This document shows positions 18,356 through 25,301 of a stretch of 47,156 nucleotides of DNA, in pieces. The stretch's first letter is position 1, and the number at the start of each line of letters is the position of its first letter. Position numbers and translations under genes: made by a program. A model generated the notes under the pieces. It saw nothing but the letters and a program-made list of their open reading frames with translations. It did no database searches and was not told the origin of the DNA. This stretch comes from Acidobacteria bacterium RIFCSPLOWO2_12_FULL_65_11 (GTDB lineage Bacteria; Acidobacteriota; Vicinamibacteria; Vicinamibacterales; CAVVIG01): NCBI GenBank assembly GCA_001767495.1, contig MELA01000099.1, forward strand, positions 9,877-57,032, in the 5' to 3' direction.

Positions 18356-18535
18356 ATGGAGCCGACGACCCGCTGCAGTTGGGCGCAAACGCCGCTCAGC
18401 ATCGCGTACCACGATGGCGAGTGGGGCCTGCCCGTCCACGAGACCAGACCCTCTTCGAGTTCCTCACGCTCGAAGGCGCCGACTGCTTTCGGTATATCGC
18501 CGCGTTGGGAAGGGCCAAACCAGTCTGGGCCAAGT
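18356..18535 (+). pseudogene. tag: tag (3-methyladenine DNA glycosylase I) remnant
   Basis: The frame from ATG 18356 starts EPTTRCSWAQTPLSIAYHDGEWGLPVHE, the typical Tag N-terminus with the zinc-ligand Cys and His. A frameshift follows: the continuation DQTLFEFLTLEGA is in the next frame. The remainder of the ~190-residue enzyme is missing; only DCFRYIAALGRAKPVWAKF-like sequence follows before the efpL stop. The gene is therefore a frameshifted, truncated pseudogene just 3 nt after ogt. Confidence 0.8.
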
Positions 18536-19111
18536 TTAGGCCCTTCCTGCGAACTCCCGCGTCTCGGTGTGGACTTTCACCTTTTCCCCTTCTTTGATGA
18601 AGAGGGGCACCCGGAGTTTGAGACCGGTCTCGAGCGTGGCCAGCTTGGTGACGCCGCCACTGGCCGTATCGCCACGGACGCCCGGCTCGCTGGCGGTGAC
18701 CTTCAATTCCACGTGGGGCGGAAACTGCAGAGCGATGGGGTTGCCGTTGAACTGCTGAACCTGAACGATCAGGTTGTCCACCAGCAGGTCGCGGTCCTCG
18801 CCCACGACATCCGATCCGAGCGTGAGGGTCTCGAACGTCTCCTGGTCCATGAAGTGGTAGCCCGCGCTGTCGGCGTACAGATATGAAGCCGTCAGCATCT
18901 CGAGATCCGGCTCGCCGAATTTCTCGCCGGCCTTGAACGTCTTGTCAAAGACGGCGCGTGTCAGCAGGTTCCGCATCTTGACGCGCACGAGCGTCTGGCC
19001 GCCGCGCGCCGTCGGTCTGGACACCTCGACGTCGAGGCACAGATACGGCGCGCCTTCGAACTCGAAGAACATCTTCCGCTTGATGTCGAGGGCTTCAATC
19101 AGTGTCGCCAT
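18536..19111 (-). CDS. efpL: Elongation factor P-like protein, EfpL/YeiP type
   Basis: 191 aa from the ATG at 19111 (MATLIEALDIKRKMFF); an ATG at 19120 is also possible. It has three EF-P beta-barrels: an N-terminal KOW-like domain, the central OB domain (YHFMDQETFETL) and the C-terminal OB domain ending KVKVHTETREFAGRA. The tip loop of domain I reads EVSRPTARGGQTL, two residues longer than the VKPGKGGA loop of canonical EF-P and matching the SPTARG loop of E. coli YeiP (EfpL), with Arg at the tip. EF-P family factors relieve ribosome stalling at proline-rich sequences. No EpmA/EarP modification gene is in the window. Confidence 0.82.
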   Translation of the reverse strand: MATLIEALDIKRKMFFEFEGAPYLCLDVEVSRPTARGGQTLVRVKMRNLLTRAVFDKTFKAGEKFGEPDLEMLTASYLYADSAGYHFMDQETFETLTLGSDVVGEDRDLLVDNLIVQVQQFNGNPIALQFPPHVELKVTASEPGVRGDTASGGVTKLATLETGLKLRVPLFIKEGEKVKVHTETREFAGRA

Positions 19112-19170
19112 GGCTCCCATTCTAGCTGTGTCTTTCCTCGGGGCTGGTGCTCGGGCGCTTATCACAACGC

Positions 19171-19276
19171 TGTAGTGTCCGGCTTCAGACGGACCGTAGG
19201 ACGCCGCAGAAACAGAAATGGCGCGCGGAGGTCATCCGCGCGCCATCCGTACGTCCGGCTGAAGCCGGACACTACA
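19171..19276. repeat. 106-bp nested hairpin element built from two inverted short palindromes
   Basis: TGTAGTGTCCGGCTTCAG at 19171-19188 is repeated as its exact reverse complement at 19259-19276. Inside lies a second hairpin with 12-bp arms (19218-19229 and 19235-19246, ATGGCGCGCGGA and its complement) around a 5-nt loop. The layout is like a BIME/REP pair or a miniature inverted-repeat element. No coding potential. It separates efpL from the dehydrogenase gene and may also act as a terminator for the latter. Confidence 0.85.
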
Positions 19277-19321
19277 TCTGAGAGAGACGCACGAGCATTC
19301 GGCGATCGTTCCGCAACAACA

Positions 19322-20830
19322 TTACGTGAACGTGACGACGCCGCTGATCGCGGTGCGGTCGGCTGCCAGCTGCAGCGCGTCGCGCGCGCGATCGAGCGGG
19401 ACCGTCTGGCCCACCAGCGACGCGGCGTCGAACCGCTTGCTCTCGATGAGCCGCACGAACTCCGGAATGTCGCGCATCGTGTTGACGCCGGCAAAATTCC
19501 CGGGGATGTGCGTCTTCATGGCGTTCGACCACTGCCCGGCGGGGAAGGTGACGGTGGTGCCCGGCGGGTGACCGACGCCGCAGGTCCTGATGACGCCACC
19601 GGAGGGGCAAATGGTCCACGCCAGCTGCAGCGTCTCAGCGCCGGTCGGATCCGGACCAGCCTCCACCTTCGGCGGGAAGCGATCGCCACCCACCGCCTCG
19701 AGCGTGTACATCGGACCGTAGGCCGCCACATTGGGACCGCGGCCTCCGGCATACGATCGCTCCATCCCGTTCTTGCAGAGCGCCCGGATCTTGGCGATGA
19801 GGTCCGCGTTGTTCACGCCCCGGTCCACGTTGGGGTCGATCACGGTCGTCGCGCCGAGCTTCATCGCCAGATCGCGCCGGTAGCGAACCGGCTCGACGAC
19901 GATGATCTGCGCGGCGCCTTGGATGCGCGCGCCCTGGACGGCGCTCAAGCCGAGAGGTCCGGCGCCCAGCACCAGGACATCGGTCCCGGCTTCGATCGGC
20001 ATCCGCCGCATCGCCAGACCCAGACCAACCGTCATCACGCACGACAGCAGCGAGAGTTCTGCAGCCGACACGCTGGTGTTGATGGGGACCGTCTGTTCTT
20101 CCCACGCGATCATCAGCTCGGAGAAGCCACCGAGCGTGCCGGTGACCGGGAGGCCGTCGGTCGTGTCGGCGACCGGGAGGTTCGGCCGGCCCGCGCCGGA
20201 GGCGCACGCATCGGCCCGTCCGTGCAGGCATAGCCAGCACTGACCGCACTGCGCGGTGACAGGCACGATCACGCGGTCGCCCACCTGGACGCGTCGAACC
20301 GCTGAACCAACCTCCTCAACGATGCCGACGCCACCGTGGCCCTGAATCGGGGCTGCGGGCGCAGCCGGCGCCCCGCCGCGGCCCGCCGGGGCAGCTCCTG
20401 CGGCAGCCGGCGCGGCACCGCGTCCACCAGCGGCAGCTCCTGCGGGGGCGGCAGCCGGCGCCGCACCGCGACCAGCCGGGGGGGCAGGAATGACCAACGC
20501 ATTGACGATGGTGTAGCAGGCCTGTGCGGCCTGGGTCCGGATGACGACCTGATGCGGCTGAATGGCCCGCAAGATGACCGACTCGACGGAGGTGTGCTGC
20601 CCCGGCCGGCGGATGAGTGCGCGAAACCTCGTGCCCGCCATGCTCCGGCCCGCAGTGCTCGCGGCGGGCGCCTGCGCCGCCGGCGCCTGGGCCAATGCCG
20701 GTCCAGCCCCGAGCAGCGTGGCGCCTCCGACAACGGCCGCTGCGCCCTGCTTGAGGACATCGCGGCGAGAGAGCGAGTGCTCCGAGGTTTCGTCGGCGGC
20801 GCCGAACTCCGAATTGTACGGATTGCTCAT
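19322..20830 (-). CDS. Tat-exported zinc-type alcohol dehydrogenase-like protein
   Basis: 502 aa from the ATG at 20830, with AAGGA upstream. Twin-arginine signal: SRRDVLKQGAAAVVGG at residues ~21-36. The medium-chain dehydrogenase core follows: GroES-like domain with GVGIVEEVGSAVRRVQVGDRVIVPV, the structural-zinc loop CGQCWLCLHGRADAC, and the Rossmann motif VLVLGAGPLGLSAVQGA. An Ala/Gly/Pro/Arg-rich stretch of about 60 residues (GRGAAPAAAPAGAAAGG...) is inserted in the GroES domain before the zinc/GHG motif. Export of an NAD(P)-type dehydrogenase is unusual, so cofactor use is an open question. A cytoplasmic-looking paralog without signal is at 30261. Confidence 0.85.
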   Translation of the reverse strand: MSNPYNSEFGAADETSEHSLSRRDVLKQGAAAVVGGATLLGAGPALAQAPAAQAPAASTAGRSMAGTRFRALIRRPGQHTSVESVILRAIQPHQVVIRTQAAQACYTIVNALVIPAPPAGRGAAPAAAPAGAAAGGRGAAPAAAGAAPAGRGGAPAAPAAPIQGHGGVGIVEEVGSAVRRVQVGDRVIVPVTAQCGQCWLCLHGRADACASGAGRPNLPVADTTDGLPVTGTLGGFSELMIAWEEQTVPINTSVSAAELSLLSCVMTVGLGLAMRRMPIEAGTDVLVLGAGPLGLSAVQGARIQGAAQIIVVEPVRYRRDLAMKLGATTVIDPNVDRGVNNADLIAKIRALCKNGMERSYAGGRGPNVAAYGPMYTLEAVGGDRFPPKVEAGPDPTGAETLQLAWTICPSGGVIRTCGVGHPPGTTVTFPAGQWSNAMKTHIPGNFAGVNTMRDIPEFVRLIESKRFDAASLVGQTVPLDRARDALQLAADRTAISGVVTFT

Positions 20831-20877
20831 AAAGCTGTCCTTCCAGACGCGAAGTATCTGCCTGCGCGTGGGGCGTG

Positions 20878-21843
20878 TCAACGACCCTTCTTCGGCAGGC
20901 GTACCAAGTTGGCCCAGACACTGACGGTCCAGACATTGAGGTTCATCTGCACGCTGCGGCTGAAGCCGACCGAGAGATACAGAGACCGGACCGGGACGAG
21001 GTCTAGCGAGGCGCTGAAGCCGTGGTCGGCCGTCAGCGATGAGGAGCCCTCGGTGACGGCCTGCACTTCAAACGACCGCCGGCGCCGCGGCCCGAGGACC
21101 TGACCGGACGGCCCCGTTGGGGGGACAAACAGGCTGATGACCGTCTGGTCGCCCCACGGCACGGTGTCGTAGGCGGAGGCGCTGAGGGTGAGAGGCCCCC
21201 AGAGATAGATGTCCATGCCCACGTCGCCGTGCGCCAGTGTGCCGACCGTGGTGTAAGGCGTCGCGAAGGTTCGCGATCGGCCGGCACCGCCCGTGACGCG
21301 CGTGGTGTTCGTGCCTGCTCCGACGCTCGTGCCGACGCCGATATCCAGAAACGGCGTGACGCGACTGAAGCTGTGACCGACGTAATTGTTCCAGTCCCAG
21401 GTGGACTCTCCCGCGCCCAGGCCGATCGTCGAATCGCCGGTTGGCGCGGTCACAGAACCAGTCGAAAAGAAGTTGATGCGATCCGACGCGATCGCATAGG
21501 ACAGGCTCAGATACACGTCGCCCACACCGCCGTGAGACGTCGCGCCCTGCGTCGTCGTCGACGTGCCGATGTATTCGAGCGGCACGCCGAAGGCCACGCC
21601 CCATCTGTTGAAGTCGTAGCCGATGCGGGGGACGAACTGGATGAAGGCTCCCTGCCGGCTGTCGCTTACGGCGAATCTCACGCTCGCCGCAAAGCCCGAC
21701 GAGCGAGTCGAGCCCGTCGCGTCCTCCGCCACAGACTGATCTGCGCTCGCGGGCGTCGTCTGGGTGGTCTGGGCGGCGGCGCCAGCCGCGCAGACTCCCA
21801 GCCACACCAAGAATACGGCCGCGCCGATCGCGACTCTTGTCAT
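20878..21843 (-). CDS. Outer-membrane beta-barrel protein
   Basis: 321 aa with signal peptide MTRVAIGAAVFLVWLGVCAAGAAAQ. The mature part alternates amphipathic strands and ends in a strand (NVWTVSVWANLVRLPKKGR). Recurrent barrel-like strands include GAFIQFVPRIGYDFNRWGVAFG, VGDVYLSLSYAIASD, TPFLDIGVGTSVGAG and SLYLSVGFSRSV. It resembles transporter-like or phenol-degradation MetA-type barrels, with no specific substrate. It lies downstream of the sigma-factor/NrsF pair (51 nt) and 47 nt upstream of the Tat dehydrogenase start, so all four genes may form one stress-induced operon. Confidence 0.72.
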   Translation of the reverse strand: MTRVAIGAAVFLVWLGVCAAGAAAQTTQTTPASADQSVAEDATGSTRSSGFAASVRFAVSDSRQGAFIQFVPRIGYDFNRWGVAFGVPLEYIGTSTTTQGATSHGGVGDVYLSLSYAIASDRINFFSTGSVTAPTGDSTIGLGAGESTWDWNNYVGHSFSRVTPFLDIGVGTSVGAGTNTTRVTGGAGRSRTFATPYTTVGTLAHGDVGMDIYLWGPLTLSASAYDTVPWGDQTVISLFVPPTGPSGQVLGPRRRRSFEVQAVTEGSSSLTADHGFSASLDLVPVRSLYLSVGFSRSVQMNLNVWTVSVWANLVRLPKKGR

Positions 21844-21894
21844 CGGCCCACAGCATACACGGACGGGATTGTCGGCGGCTCGCCTGCGAGATGG

Positions 21895-22563
21895 TCAGTC
21901 GGCTGCTTGAACGAGCGAGCGCCAAGTGAGGAAGTGGCGTCCCGCCAGGCGCGCGAGGAGGCACAGCCCGAGCACCGTGCCGATGTGCCACACGAGGACG
22001 ACCACGCTGGCATCGAGCGGATGCACCAAGCGCGACCCGAAATGGCCAAGCGCGCCTGCGGCGAGACCGCCGAGCGCCAGCGTCAGCCCGGGCGTCAGGG
22101 GAGCGCCGCGGCGCAGCATCAGGACCATGGCCACGGACGGAAGGGCGCCGGCCACGATGGTCACGACCAGGCATGGCCAATGTTCTGCGATCGCCCAGTT
22201 CTGCGGGCCGATCGCCATCCAATCCTGGACGCAGGACTGGCCGACGTTTCCCAGCCAGACGGCGAGCGGCAACAACGGCAACAGCAGGATCTTGCGTGAG
22301 TATCCGGGAATGGTTGTCGCCAGAGCCGCTGTTGCCGCTGCGACGCCAGTCAGCAGCGCGGCCATCTGTTCGACGACGAACCCACTGTCGGACAGCGTCG
22401 AGATCACGTCTCGCCGTACTGACATCGTCACAGCCACCGCTCCGACGTAGGCCAGCGACACACCACACCACGCGGCGGCACGACGCCACGGCGTCGCGAG
22501 CGGCCGCACCGGCTCGACCCCGGCCGCCAGGCGTTCAAGGATTCGATTGGTATCGGCCGTCAT
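21895..22563 (-). CDS. nrsF: NrsF (DUF1109) membrane anti-sigma factor
   Basis: 222 aa with about six membrane segments (AYVGAVAVTM, QMAALLTGVAAATAALAT, ILLLPLLPLAVWLGNVGQSC, VTIVAGALPSVAMVLML, LTLALGGLAAGALGHF, VVLVWHIGTVLGLCLLA). The layout and the WLGNVGQSCVQDW region match NrsF/DUF1109, which holds a SigF-type ECF factor at the membrane until metal or oxidative stress acts on conserved cysteines. The ATG overlaps the sigma-factor stop by 4 nt (ATGA), the standard translationally coupled sigma/anti-sigma arrangement. Confidence 0.85.
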   Translation of the reverse strand: MTADTNRILERLAAGVEPVRPLATPWRRAAAWCGVSLAYVGAVAVTMSVRRDVISTLSDSGFVVEQMAALLTGVAAATAALATTIPGYSRKILLLPLLPLAVWLGNVGQSCVQDWMAIGPQNWAIAEHWPCLVVTIVAGALPSVAMVLMLRRGAPLTPGLTLALGGLAAGALGHFGSRLVHPLDASVVVLVWHIGTVLGLCLLARLAGRHFLTWRSLVQAAD

Positions 22564-23141
22564 GACGTCAGCTTGTTGCGCAGCGCGGCCATCGCGCGGT
22601 GCGTGGCCACTTTGAGCGCGCCCACACTCGTCCCGCTCGCGGCTGCCGCCTCCTTGAGAGACATTTCCCGCAGCTTCAACATCTCGATCGCCTCGCGTTG
22701 CCCGGCGGGCAGCGCCTCAATCGCCTGCCGCAGGGCCTCTGGATCTCCGACCTCGGTGACGGTATTCGTCATCTCGGCGAGAAAGGTTACGTCGAGGTCC
22801 TCGACGTGAACCTCGCGCGCCGGGCCGCGGGCATAGCGGCGTGCGCCATCGGCCAGACGGTTCTTGACAATAGCCAGCAGCCACGGCATGAACGGACGCC
22901 GCGGATTGTAGGTGGCGCGGGCCGCATGGAGCGAGAGCAGGATGTCCTGAACCAGGTCCTCTACATCTTCGGCGGCCAGGAATTGTCGCTGTCGGCCGAC
23001 TATCCGACGCAGGCGTGCCGTAACGTCCTGCAGCAACTGCACGTACGCGCCGGCGTCACCCGCCTGTGCCGCCCGCATCAGCGCCGCGAGCCGGTCGTTA
23101 CTCGCACCGTGATCTATCATGTCGAGGCCGTGCCGAACCAT
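22560..23141 (-). CDS. ECF RNA polymerase sigma factor (SigF-like)
   Basis: 193 aa from ATG 23141; an ATG at 23120 is possible, neither with a clear ribosome binding site. Region 2: LQDVTARLRRIVGRQRQFLAAEDVEDLVQDILLSLHAARATYNPRRPFMPWLLAIVKNRL. Region 4: ALPAGQREAIEMLKLREMSLKEAAAASGTSVGALKVATHRAMAALR. Paired with NrsF, as in Caulobacter SigF, which responds to heavy-metal and oxidative stress. A divergent gene at 23323 carries a promoter of the SigF type. Confidence 0.9.
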   Translation of the reverse strand: MVRHGLDMIDHGASNDRLAALMRAAQAGDAGAYVQLLQDVTARLRRIVGRQRQFLAAEDVEDLVQDILLSLHAARATYNPRRPFMPWLLAIVKNRLADGARRYARGPAREVHVEDLDVTFLAEMTNTVTEVGDPEALRQAIEALPAGQREAIEMLKLREMSLKEAAAASGTSVGALKVATHRAMAALRNKLTS

Positions 23142-23188
23142 TCTGGCACTTGTTTGCCCAGACCCATCCCTGGCACCTGGCGCCCGCC

Positions 23189-23212
23189 GTCCGCCTGAAG
23201 GCGGACGCTACA
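23189..23212. repeat. Short TTCAG-type palindrome copy
   Basis: GTCCGCCTGAAGGCGGAC (perfect hairpin arms) followed by GCTACA matches the border and centre of the elements at 11965-11983 and 19171-19276. It lies between the divergent sigma-factor and secreted-protein genes, upstream of the SigF-like promoter. Confidence 0.8.
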
Positions 23213-23222
23213 GAGGGCTCGC

Positions 23223-23248
23223 GTAACTTTTCGGTCCGTCGCCACGAA
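23223..23248 (+). promoter_or_regulatory. Candidate SigF-type ECF promoter
   Basis: GTAACT at 23223-23228 and CGAA at 23245-23248 are separated by exactly 16 nt. This is one base from GTAACC-N16-CGAA, the promoter I recall for Caulobacter SigF. It points to the secreted protein at 23323, leaving a leader of about 70 nt. Confidence 0.55.
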
Positions 23249-23322
23249 TCCAGTGGTCGTGAGCCCGAACGAGGCCCGCCATCCCGGCCGGCCTCGCCCG
23301 GCCACGTGAGGAGACGCAAGCA

Positions 23323-23709
23323 ATGATGAAGCAGTATCGCACGCGAGCCATCGCGGTGGTGGCGATCCTGGTGCTGGCAGCCGGCTCGGTCGCCGCGCAA
23401 CAGGCCACGACGGTCGAGGGGACGCTTGTCGACGCGAAGTGCTACCTCGGCGACAACACCCTGACTGGCAACGATCATGGCGCCATGAAGGGATGCGGGA
23501 CGATGTGCCTGAAAGGCGGATCGACAGCGGGCATCGTCACCAAGGACAAGCGGTTCAACGCACTCGTCGCGCCAGCCGCAGTGCTTGCCGACTACGTCGG
23601 GCAGACGGTCAGGGTCAACGGGACCCTGCATAATGGCTCCATCCTGGCCAAGAAAGTCGAGGTCAACAAAGGCGGCTCCTGGCAGGAGATCAAGCTGCCG
23701 GCGATGTGA
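23323..23709 (+). CDS. Small secreted cysteine-containing protein, candidate ECF-sigma target
   Basis: 128 aa; GAGGAGA precedes the ATG at 23323 (a second ATG follows directly). Signal peptide: YRTRAIAVVAILVLAAGSVAAQQ. The mature domain opens VEGTLVDAKCYLGDN and has MKGCGTMCLKGG, so three cysteines (C..C-x3-C) that may bind metal or heme or form a disulfide. It closes with beta strands GQTVRVNGTLHNGSILAKKVEV, an OB-like fold. Function unknown. The divergent sigma-factor operon and a SigF-like promoter suggest induction by metal or redox stress. Confidence 0.72.
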   Translation: MMKQYRTRAIAVVAILVLAAGSVAAQQATTVEGTLVDAKCYLGDNTLTGNDHGAMKGCGTMCLKGGSTAGIVTKDKRFNALVAPAAVLADYVGQTVRVNGTLHNGSILAKKVEVNKGGSWQEIKLPAM

Positions 23710-23748
23710 GCGCCGTAGCCGGTCGCGCACGCCTCCGGCAGGTCTAAT

Positions 23749-23789
23749 CTGGAGTGTCGGCTCGGTCCCAAACCGGGCTGGCACTCCAG
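23749..23789. terminator. Hairpin between convergent genes
   Basis: CTGGAGTG (23749-23756) pairs with CACTCCAG (23782-23789), and the inner sequence continues an imperfect stem around CCCAA. There is no U-tract, so it is only a candidate bidirectional terminator between the secreted-protein gene and phoU. Confidence 0.5.
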
Positions 23790-23811
23790 GGCGCGGCGCG
23801 CGCTGGCTCGG

Positions 23812-24462
23812 CTACGTCTGATGTCTGACGTCCTCGCCTTTGACCAGATAAATCACTTCCTCGCAGATGTTCACCGCGTGATCGGCGATGCGCTCGAGCG
23901 AGCGCGCCAGCAGGATGAGACTCATGCAGCGCTTGATCATCTCGGGGTCGTCGGTCCGATCGGTCAAGAGGTCCCTGAACGTCTGCCGGTTCAGCGAGTC
24001 CACCTCGTCGTCCAGCGTGACGACCTGCCCGGCTTTCTGCACGTCTTCCTGGTCGAACGCCTGAAGCGCGTCGTGCATCATCTGGCAGGTGACCTCGGTC
24101 ATCCGCGACAGGTCGTTCAGGGGGCGGGGCGGGGGATCGGACAGGAACATCTCGACGTACTCGCAGTTGTTCACCGCCTGGTCTCCGATACGCTCCAACT
24201 CCGTGTTGATGCGCACCACCATCAACAGGAATCGCAGATCTTTTGCGGTCGGTGTGTAGATGGTGATGAGGCGGATGGCTTCGCTGTCGATCGCGATCTG
24301 AAACCGATCGAGCTTTTCCTCGGCGGCCAGCACCTCCGCGATGATCGCGCGGTCGCGCGTGATGAGCGCATTCGAGGCCCAGGCCACCATGCGCTCGGCC
24401 AGCGCGCCCATCTCCATCACGCGTTGCTTGACGCCCGCCAGCTCCTGTTCAAACTTGTTCAT
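23812..24462 (-). CDS. phoU: Phosphate transport regulator PhoU
   Basis: 216 aa, all helical. Two PhoU repeats are evident, each with the metal-binding type motif: RFLLMVVRINTELERIGDQAVNNCEY at residues ~75-102 and MSLILLARSLERIADHAVNICEEVIYL near 180-206. PhoU links the Pst transporter to PhoR signalling and limits phosphate uptake. It is the last gene of the pst operon, 47 nt after pstB2. Confidence 0.95.
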   Translation of the reverse strand: MNKFEQELAGVKQRVMEMGALAERMVAWASNALITRDRAIIAEVLAAEEKLDRFQIAIDSEAIRLITIYTPTAKDLRFLLMVVRINTELERIGDQAVNNCEYVEMFLSDPPPRPLNDLSRMTEVTCQMMHDALQAFDQEDVQKAGQVVTLDDEVDSLNRQTFRDLLTDRTDDPEMIKRCMSLILLARSLERIADHAVNICEEVIYLVKGEDVRHQT

Positions 24463-24509
24463 GTCGGTGCTCCTCTACGTCTACGTCTCGCGCTCGTGAT
24501 GGCTCGACG

Positions 24510-25301
24510 CTAACCATAGCGGCCTTCCACGTACATTTCCGTCTCCTTGCGCGTCGGCCTCAAGAAGACGTTGACCGTCGGCCCGTGCTCGACCAACTCT
24601 CCGAGCAACATGAAGATGCACTCGTCGCTGGTGCGGCGGGCCTGCGCCATGTTGTGGGTCACGATGACGATAGTGTAGCGCCCTCGCAGCCCATCCATCA
24701 GCCGCTCAATCGCGGCCGTGCCCTCGGCGTCCAGCGCCGAGCAGGGCTCGTCCATCAGGATGACGCTCGGCTTAAGCGGGAGCAGTCGTGCGATACAGAG
24801 CTTCTGCTGCTGTTCGAGCGTCAGATGCGTCGCCCTACGGTGCAGGACGTCCTTCACATCGTCCCACAAGGCGACCTCCGTCAGCGACAATTCGACCAAC
24901 TCGTCGAGCTGACGCCGCGTCAGCGCGCGCGCGCCGGCGTGCACCCTGAGGCCGAACACGATGTTCTCGTAGATGGAGACCGGGAGCGGGTTCGGTCGCT
25001 GGAAGACCATGCCCACGGCCTTGCGCAGCTCGCCGAGGCTCACGTCCGCGTCGTAGATGTTTTTGCCCAGTATCCGGACGGTGCCCGTGGTCTTCACGTT
25101 GCCGTATCGCTCGTTGAGGCGGTTCAGACTGCGAAGAAACGTCGTCTTGCCGCAGCCCGAAGGGCCGATCAGGCCGGTCACCAACCCTTCCCGGATGTCG
25201 ACCGACACGTGCTTGAGCGCCTGGAAGTCTGCGTACCAGAGACACAGGTCCTCGACCGAGATGCTGTACCGATCGGAGGGCGCCGTCTCCGTCCCGGTCA
25301 T
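24510..25301 (-). CDS. pstB: Phosphate ABC transporter ATPase, second copy with degenerate signature
   Basis: 263 aa from the ATG at 25301. Walker A GPSGCGKTT (46-54), Q-loop GMVFQRPNPLP (Q101), Walker B VILMDEPCSALD (E185) and H-loop VTHN (H216) are intact. The ABC signature is LTLEQ (160-164) instead of LSGGQ. The catalytic half is therefore good while the half offered to the partner is not. The neighbouring ATPase shows the reverse pattern, so the two probably pair. Its start overlaps the stop of the first pstB by 4 nt. Confidence 0.88.
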   Translation of the reverse strand: MTGTETAPSDRYSISVEDLCLWYADFQALKHVSVDIREGLVTGLIGPSGCGKTTFLRSLNRLNERYGNVKTTGTVRILGKNIYDADVSLGELRKAVGMVFQRPNPLPVSIYENIVFGLRVHAGARALTRRQLDELVELSLTEVALWDDVKDVLHRRATHLTLEQQQKLCIARLLPLKPSVILMDEPCSALDAEGTAAIERLMDGLRGRYTIVIVTHNMAQARRTSDECIFMLLGELVEHGPTVNVFLRPTRKETEMYVEGRYG

